DNA from: Chlamydiota bacterium
GTDB lineage: Bacteria > Chlamydiota > Chlamydiia > Chlamydiales > JAJFMA01
NCBI GenBank assembly: GCA_021772415.1
Contig: JAJFMA010000096.1
Location: forward strand, 1-40,380
Direction: 5' to 3'
Length of the DNA: 40,380 nt
Shown here: one piece after another, positions 36,053 through 40,380 of the stretch
How positions within the stretch are numbered: position 1 is the stretch's first letter
Layout: every line of letters starts with the position of its first letter
The notes under the pieces: model-generated
Told to the model about the DNA's origin: nothing
The model's input: only the letters and a program-made list of their open reading frames with translations
Databases searched by the model: none
Program-made: the position numbers and the translations under genes

Positions 36053-36529
36053 ATGAGACACGTTAAAAGCGAAAGATTGAAAAAATTTGAGGCCGAGCTC
36101 ACTGACCTAGAGCAATGGCTTAAGCTCGGTTTGGTGCCCAAGAAAGATATCGAAAAGCACCAAGAAGAAATCGAAACCGTTAAGGTTAAGATCGAAGAAG
36201 AGCGAGAAAGGCTGGAATTCCTCAAGGAAAGTGGTGAAGGTGAGGAGTATGTCGCTCCCAAGCGTTCCGCGCGCCCAAGCACGTACACCGAAATGCCATC
36301 ACTGCCTGATGTAGATATGGGCGACACCCATGCTGGCGGCGGGGCTACGCAGTTTGACCTCGACTCAGAAAGCCAGGCAGGCGACAGCTCCGTCATCGCA
36401 GACCGCGACGACGACGACGACGCCGAGACCGTTGCTGAAGACGACATGGAAGACGAAGAATCCTACTTCAGTGACCGTAACCGCTGGAAGCGCGGCGGTA
36501 TCATCGACCCCGATGCCGACGACTGGTGA
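36053..36529 (+). CDS. Coiled-coil protein with acidic disordered tail (CT053-like?)
   Basis: 158 residues. Residues about 5-62 form a coiled coil (LKKFEAELTDLEQWLKLG, KHQEEIETVKVKIEEERERL). The rest is disordered and acidic (a run of Asp near 120), ending WKRGGIIDPDADDW. No domain recognised. Position immediately before a HemN/HemW gene matches CT053 next to CT052 in Chlamydia from memory, so it may be a lineage-specific conserved protein. ATG at 36053 has only a weak ribosome site. The stop is eight bases before the next gene's GTG start. Confidence 0.65.
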   Translation: MRHVKSERLKKFEAELTDLEQWLKLGLVPKKDIEKHQEEIETVKVKIEEERERLEFLKESGEGEEYVAPKRSARPSTYTEMPSLPDVDMGDTHAGGGATQFDLDSESQAGDSSVIADRDDDDDAETVAEDDMEDEESYFSDRNRWKRGGIIDPDADDW

Positions 36530-36536
36530 TCCACAT

Positions 36537-37673
36537 GTGAGCGCCAACACTGTTGGCCTCTACGTGCACCTTCCCTTCTGTCGCCACAAGTGCGGCTATT
36601 GCCACTTCTTTGTGCTGCCTGACCGTGAAGACCTCAAAGACTCCCTAGCTCGGGGCTTAGCTCTCGAGTGGGCACGCGTGCGCCCCTATTTTTCTAATAA
36701 GACTCTCGTTTCCATCTATTTTGGCGGAGGCACCCCTAGCCTCTACGGCCCCGAACGCCTGGGCGCCTTCTTGTCATTGCTCGCTGACGAGGCCACTCTG
36801 GCACCTGAATGCGAAATCACACTGGAAGCCAATCCCGAAGATGTAAGTGAAGCGCTCATACGCGACTACGCCAGTGTGGGTGTCAACAGAGTGAGTATGG
36901 GAATTCAGAGCCTAGACGACGACCTGCTGCAGCTACTGACACGCACACACAGCTCCGCAGACGCCGTTCGGGCCGTGCAAGCAGTTGGCTATGCTGGCAT
37001 CGACAATATCTCCGTAGACCTCATGTATGACATCCCACAGCAGAATCTAGCCACATGGGAGACCACGCTGGCGCGGGCATGTACACTTCCGATTCAGCAT
37101 CTGTCGCTGTACAATTTGACTATCGAGCCACACACGGCGTTTTATAAACGGCGTGAGCAGCTGGAAGCAAAGAGACCTCCCGACGACGAATCACGCCGCA
37201 TGTATGAGAGTGCCATCGCGCATTTCGAAGCCGCGGGCCTTATGCAGTATGAGATATCAGCTTTCGCGCGCCGTGGCCATGAAGCTATCCACAACAGTGG
37301 CTATTGGACGGGGCGTCCCTTTTGGGGTTTGGGCCCTTCGGCATACAGCTACTGGGAGGGAGCTCGCCTGCGTAATGTCGCCCACCTGGGGAAGTACCTA
37401 AAAAAGCTCGAAGCCGGTGAGCCTGCCCATGATTTTGTTGAAAAGCTCGAGCCCGCAGCACACACCCGTGAGATGCTCGTCATCGCCCTGCGGCTCGTTA
37501 GCGGTGTAGACCTTCCCAATTTTGAAGCACAGCATGGTGTGTTGGATACCGAGACATTGGCAAGCCTTAAGGCCCTGGCAAGCGATGGACTTGTTGTTCA
37601 CGAGGGAAGTCAACTGCTCTTGACCCCGCGGGGTCGTCTCTTCTACGATAGCGTCGCCACAGAACTTGTGTAG
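36537..37673 (+). CDS. HemW-like radical SAM protein (HemN family)
   Basis: 379 residues. The radical SAM cluster motif is C15-x3-C19-x2-C22 in LPFCRHKCGYCHFF. IYFGGGTPSLYG, LEANPEDV, NRVSMGIQSLDDDLL and DNISVDLMYDIPQQ complete the HemN-family set. Length matches HemW (about 378) rather than HemN (about 457), and HemW is a haem chaperone rather than coproporphyrinogen oxidase; chlamydial HemN-type genes are annotated either way. I chose GTG 36537; ATG 36513 overlaps the previous gene and adds eight residues. Longer readings back to 36330 overlap the coiled-coil gene in another frame and are unlikely. It ends eight bases before the formyltransferase. Confidence 0.88.
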   Translation: MSANTVGLYVHLPFCRHKCGYCHFFVLPDREDLKDSLARGLALEWARVRPYFSNKTLVSIYFGGGTPSLYGPERLGAFLSLLADEATLAPECEITLEANPEDVSEALIRDYASVGVNRVSMGIQSLDDDLLQLLTRTHSSADAVRAVQAVGYAGIDNISVDLMYDIPQQNLATWETTLARACTLPIQHLSLYNLTIEPHTAFYKRREQLEAKRPPDDESRRMYESAIAHFEAAGLMQYEISAFARRGHEAIHNSGYWTGRPFWGLGPSAYSYWEGARLRNVAHLGKYLKKLEAGEPAHDFVEKLEPAAHTREMLVIALRLVSGVDLPNFEAQHGVLDTETLASLKALASDGLVVHEGSQLLLTPRGRLFYDSVATELV

Positions 37674-37681
37674 GAGCCACA

Positions 37682-38302
37682 ATGCCCCGAGTGTTAGCAC
37701 TTGTCGCCCGCGATCACGGGCTAGCAGGATTGAAAACGCTACTTGATAGCGAGGACTATACTGTTGCCGCGATCGCCACGCACCGCCACCTGCCGCGCAG
37801 CGAAGATCCCGCGCGTAGCGAACGCCCAGAGTTCGCACACTACGCTGCCTTAGCGGCGGCGCGTGCTATCCCACTGCTTACCGTCGATACCAAGCATGAT
37901 CAAGAAGAGTTCGAGAACTTGTGCACTCAGATCAATTATGATGTGGTGCTGTCGATAAGCTGGAGGCGTTGGATCCCCACGGAGCTGTGCGCCCGCGCTG
38001 CGTACGGAGGCATTAACCTACATCGCGGTAAGCTCCCAGAGTACGCCGGCGCAGAGCCAATTAAAAGAGCTTTAGAGATGGGCGATACACGCATCAAAAT
38101 CACGGCGCATGTTCTCGATGAAGAAATCGACGCCGGAGAGGTTCTTGCAACTGTTGAACACCCTGCTGAGCGCGGAGCCAATGAGTCGGTGGATGCCGCT
38201 GTGGAGCGTCTCAAACGCGAAATCACGCCGCTTTTTGGACCGCTACTCATCGAGACATTGAACAAAATAACAAAGACTGGCGAGCTGACGCAGCGTAGCT
38301 AA
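37682..38302 (+). CDS. Formyltransferase-fold protein
   Basis: 206 residues with the formyl_trans_N fold: catalytic Asn and His in GGINLHRGKLPEYAGAEPI and Asp in LDEEIDAGEVLATVEHP. It lacks the C-terminal domain of methionyl-tRNA formyltransferase and is closer in length to PurN (about 212), but the LPEYAGAEPIKRAL pattern is more like enzymes that formylate sugar amines or other acceptors. The substrate is unclear. It follows the HemW-like gene by eight bases, so it is co-transcribed. Confidence 0.8.
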   Translation: MPRVLALVARDHGLAGLKTLLDSEDYTVAAIATHRHLPRSEDPARSERPEFAHYAALAAARAIPLLTVDTKHDQEEFENLCTQINYDVVLSISWRRWIPTELCARAAYGGINLHRGKLPEYAGAEPIKRALEMGDTRIKITAHVLDEEIDAGEVLATVEHPAERGANESVDAAVERLKREITPLFGPLLIETLNKITKTGELTQRS

Positions 38303-38342
38303 CTGCGAGGCCGCTCACCGATGTGCAATGAGCTTTGAGTTA

Positions 38343-38470
38343 CCTTTGCGCCTTGCATTCTTTGCTTCTTTGCGTTTTCTCTCACGTAAATCTAAACAAG
38401 CCAATGCAAAGGGCTTGTTAAATCTACATGAAAAGAAACGCAAAGGCGCGAAGATTCGAAGACGCAAAGG
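38343..38470. repeat. GCAAAG/CTTTGC hairpin element, relative of 4542-4681
   Basis: CCTTTGCGCC (38343) and the exact 16-mer TTTGCTTCTTTGCGTT pair imperfectly with AAACGCAAAGGCGCGAAG and GACGCAAAGG downstream. An inner stem is GTAAATCTAAACAAGCC with GGCTTGTTAAATCTAC. Right next to it (38529-38560) is CTCGGTGG-type low-complexity sequence. No gene is in the gap 38303-38592. Confidence 0.75.
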
Positions 38471-38592
38471 AAGAAAGGGACAGACGTACAATTGTTTGCA
38501 CCACTGTACAAGAGTATGATGCAAAAGAGGTCTCTCTGTGCTCTCGGTGGTCTCGGTGGTATTTTTCCCTCGGTAGAATGCGTCACATTCTA

Positions 38593-39312
38593 CTACGTAG
38601 CAAAGAGGAAGATGGCAGGCTTCTTGTGGAGGTTTGGCAAATCTGAGCGCTTCCACACCGACACCGGCTGTGTAACGAGCCCTTGGTCGGGGAGCGTGAG
38701 ATTCCACGCCACACATAACACTGTTTTGGGATCTAAAACTTCGAGCAAACTCTCCATGAGATGCCCATTGCGGTGGGGGGCTTCAATAACGATCTGTGTT
38801 GCGCGCGTCTTCTTTGCAGCCGCTTCAATTTGTTTGATGGACTCTCCACGCCTGGCGACATCACGGTCAAGGTATCCATGGAATGTGAACGACTGTCCAG
38901 GCAGGCCTGACTGCATAAGCGCCAATGTCACTGCTGATGGCCCTACGAACGCCTGTATGTTGACGCCTTGGTTGCGTGCACGGCTCACAAGCTTATGCCC
39001 AGGGTCTGCTATGCAAGGCATGCCAGCATCAGACACAAGGCCCCAGCGCTCACCTGCTATCACAGGCTCGAGTAAGAAATCGAGGTCGCTGTCATCGGTG
39101 TGCTTATTGAGAAGTGCCATAGGCATAAGATGTGCGGCTTTCTTTGTTTCAAAGCGCCCCAAGAACCTTCTGCCGCCGCCCTCGCTTTCGGCAATCAAAC
39201 CATCGAGGTTTGCCATCGCCTTGTCAACACTAGCAGGAAGAAAGGGCTGGTGATGCTTATGTTCCCCAAGAAGGTTCGGAAGAAGGAGTAATGTACCGCG
39301 TTTTTTTGACAT
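38593..39312 (-). CDS. RsmI/YraL-like SAM methyltransferase (tetrapyrrole methylase fold)
   Basis: 239 residues with the RsmI-type fold: LLLLPNLLGEH opening, GLVSDAGMPCIADPGHKLV, GPSAVTLALMQSGLPGQSFTFHGYL, and QIVIEAPHRNGHLMESLL. RsmI 2'-O-methylates C1402 of 16S rRNA. The protein is shorter than E. coli RsmI (286), lacking part of the C-terminus, and is the type I recall for chlamydial CT048. It starts three bases after the holA stop, so it is co-transcribed with holA. Confidence 0.85.
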   Translation of the reverse strand: MSKKRGTLLLLPNLLGEHKHHQPFLPASVDKAMANLDGLIAESEGGGRRFLGRFETKKAAHLMPMALLNKHTDDSDLDFLLEPVIAGERWGLVSDAGMPCIADPGHKLVSRARNQGVNIQAFVGPSAVTLALMQSGLPGQSFTFHGYLDRDVARRGESIKQIEAAAKKTRATQIVIEAPHRNGHLMESLLEVLDPKTVLCVAWNLTLPDQGLVTQPVSVWKRSDLPNLHKKPAIFLFAT

Positions 39313-39315
39313 CGA

Positions 39316-40341
39316 TTACCTAGCTAAATTCATGATTAGGCGCTCCAGAAGGAAGTCTGGAGCAAGTGAGCTGTTTTTTGCTGTGAGCTCGGTCTCTTCA
39401 ATGGAAAGGAGTCCACGCTTGAAGCGTTGCATCCCGTAGCCGCGAGCGAGCTGTATGTGTTTATCTAAGATCTTGCCATACATATGGCGGAATTGCGCTG
39501 TAATGTCCGCGGGGTTGCCACCGTTGGCGAGGATAGAACAGACCTGGAACTCCGTCTGAAACTGGCGCCGCAGCTGGACGATCATACCTATAAGCGGGGC
39601 TCCTCCATCGAGAAGATGGCGTGCGACAAGTAGTGCCGCAGCAGCATCAAGGCGGAAGACAGCCTCGGACAGCTGAAAGATCGTATCGATGTCCACACGT
39701 GTGCATATTGCCGCCACATCGGCGACAGTGATCTGTGGGCGGTCGCCCACGTAGCAGATGAGTTTCTCCATCTCCATGCGCAGGAGCGCTTTGTCGAGAC
39801 CTGTCTGCTTAACGAGCGTCTGGACAGCGCGAGGCTCCATCTTCTTGCCTTCAGCAGACACGTTCTCTTGGAGCCATTGACAGTAGGCGGACTCTTTTTC
39901 CCATGGCTTCTTTTCGGCCAGCGACAGGATGACACCTGCCTTTTCGGCTTTTTTATACACGCGAGTATTCGCTGCTAGCGCTGTCGCCGACGCGACAAAT
40001 TTCACCGATGGGTTGGGCTTATCGAGGTAGGATTCAAGAGCTTTAAGCGCGTCTTTCTTCATCTTATCCATGCGACGCAGCAGGACAATTTTGCTGTCCG
40101 ACAGGAAAGGGATGGTGTTGAGCTCGTCTAAGACAGCGTCGATTTTAGTCGTTTCGCCATCGAACGTTTTGAGTATGAGATCGTGGTCGGCGCCTTCACC
40201 AAGGAGTTCTTTGAGAGTCAACGCCACAGCTTCGTCACACTCGGCTGTATCTTTGCTGATGATCACATAGACATCGGCATACTGCTGTGCGTTGCAGGCG
40301 GACAGGTGTTTTTGGTAGGCGCGTGTATTATCGTACTTCAT
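39316..40341 (-). CDS. holA: DNA polymerase III delta subunit
   Basis: 341 residues in the clamp-loader delta fold: VYVIISKDTAECDEAV, LNTIPFLSDSKIVLLRRMDKM, KFVASATAL, TLVKQTGLDKALLRMEMEKLICY, then VDIDTIFQLSEAVFRLDAAAALL. The lack of a Walker A is normal for delta. It matches the HolA family in length. ATG at 40341 begins the protein; 39 bases upstream remain in the window. It forms an operon with the RsmI-like gene. With holB at 6615 the window carries both delta-type subunits. Confidence 0.9.
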   Translation of the reverse strand: MKYDNTRAYQKHLSACNAQQYADVYVIISKDTAECDEAVALTLKELLGEGADHDLILKTFDGETTKIDAVLDELNTIPFLSDSKIVLLRRMDKMKKDALKALESYLDKPNPSVKFVASATALAANTRVYKKAEKAGVILSLAEKKPWEKESAYCQWLQENVSAEGKKMEPRAVQTLVKQTGLDKALLRMEMEKLICYVGDRPQITVADVAAICTRVDIDTIFQLSEAVFRLDAAAALLVARHLLDGGAPLIGMIVQLRRQFQTEFQVCSILANGGNPADITAQFRHMYGKILDKHIQLARGYGMQRFKRGLLSIEETELTAKNSSLAPDFLLERLIMNLAR

Positions 40342-40380
40342 AGCGCAGCATTATACCCGAGACGCTCCAGCATCACAACA

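Noticed and set aside
36330-36536. N-terminal extension of the HemW-like protein
   Set aside because: It overlaps the coiled-coil gene in another frame, is low-complexity Thr/Ala/Ser, and HemN-family proteins normally start just before the LYVHLPFC segment.

Overview
The window looks like a chromosomal segment from a member of the Chlamydiota or a close PVC relative. Three gene arrangements support this. (a) The minus-strand run DUF721/DciA-like, gyrB, gyrA, tmk, delta-prime clamp loader matches what I recall of the Chlamydia trachomatis CT191-CT187 order. (b) A menaquinone (futalosine pathway) block mqnE-mqnA-ubiE resembles CT426-CT428. (c) A HemN/HemW-type radical SAM gene preceded by an acidic coiled-coil protein, then an RsmI/YraL-like methyltransferase and the clamp-loader delta subunit, recalls CT053-CT052 and CT048-CT047. 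A 612-residue kinase-FGE fusion resembles chlamydial Pkn1. These synteny statements are from memory and were not searched. Several traits are unusual for classical Chlamydia: c-type cytochrome assembly genes, a PEP-CTERM surface protein, a RAYT transposase and many palindromic repeats. A divergent, environmental chlamydia-like lineage fits best.

Layout. 1-960: a four-helix-bundle (S23/IVP-like) gene between inverted CGGGCACGCACA-type repeats, followed by a tandem array. 994-3918: NqrM-like gene, mqnE, mqnA and ubiE in one overlapping operon, so menaquinone synthesis sits beside a probable maturation factor of the Na+-NQR complex. 3971-4480: DinB protein. 4542-4740: hairpin elements. 4751-6537 (minus): a mitochondrial-carrier-like membrane protein and an EamA exporter. 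13873-6615 (minus): DciA-like, gyrB, gyrA, tmk, holB, a DNA topology and replication operon. 14937-13999 (minus): ispH. 15093-18842 (minus): TPR-like exported protein, Pkn1-like (pseudo)kinase, low-molecular-weight tyrosine phosphatase, then a small membrane protein. 18921-20220: RAYT transposase bracketed by its inverted REP-like repeats. 20582-23961: yidC overlapping an exported glyoxalase-II-like hydrolase. 24013-26265 (minus): fibro-slime/PEP-CTERM protein and an lgt with a large insertion. 26331-26638: a 308-bp nested palindrome. 26854-28744: three secreted low-complexity proteins sharing a short junction motif. 28810-28884: tRNA-Pro. 29277-29338: second copy of a dispersed repeat. 29526-35859: lipoprotein, ResB, APH-like kinase and CcsA (cytochrome c System II). 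36053-38302: acidic coiled-coil protein, HemW-like protein, formyltransferase-like protein. 38593-40341 (minus): RsmI-like methyltransferase and holA.

Functionally the housekeeping genes are respiration (menaquinone, NQR maturation, cytochrome c assembly, haem insertion) and replication (gyrase, DciA-like, delta, delta-prime). The accessory layer is what deserves attention: the carrier-like protein, the secreted disordered trio, the PEP-CTERM protein, the kinase lacking the HRD aspartate, and at least five repeat families, two of them tied to a protein-coding gene.
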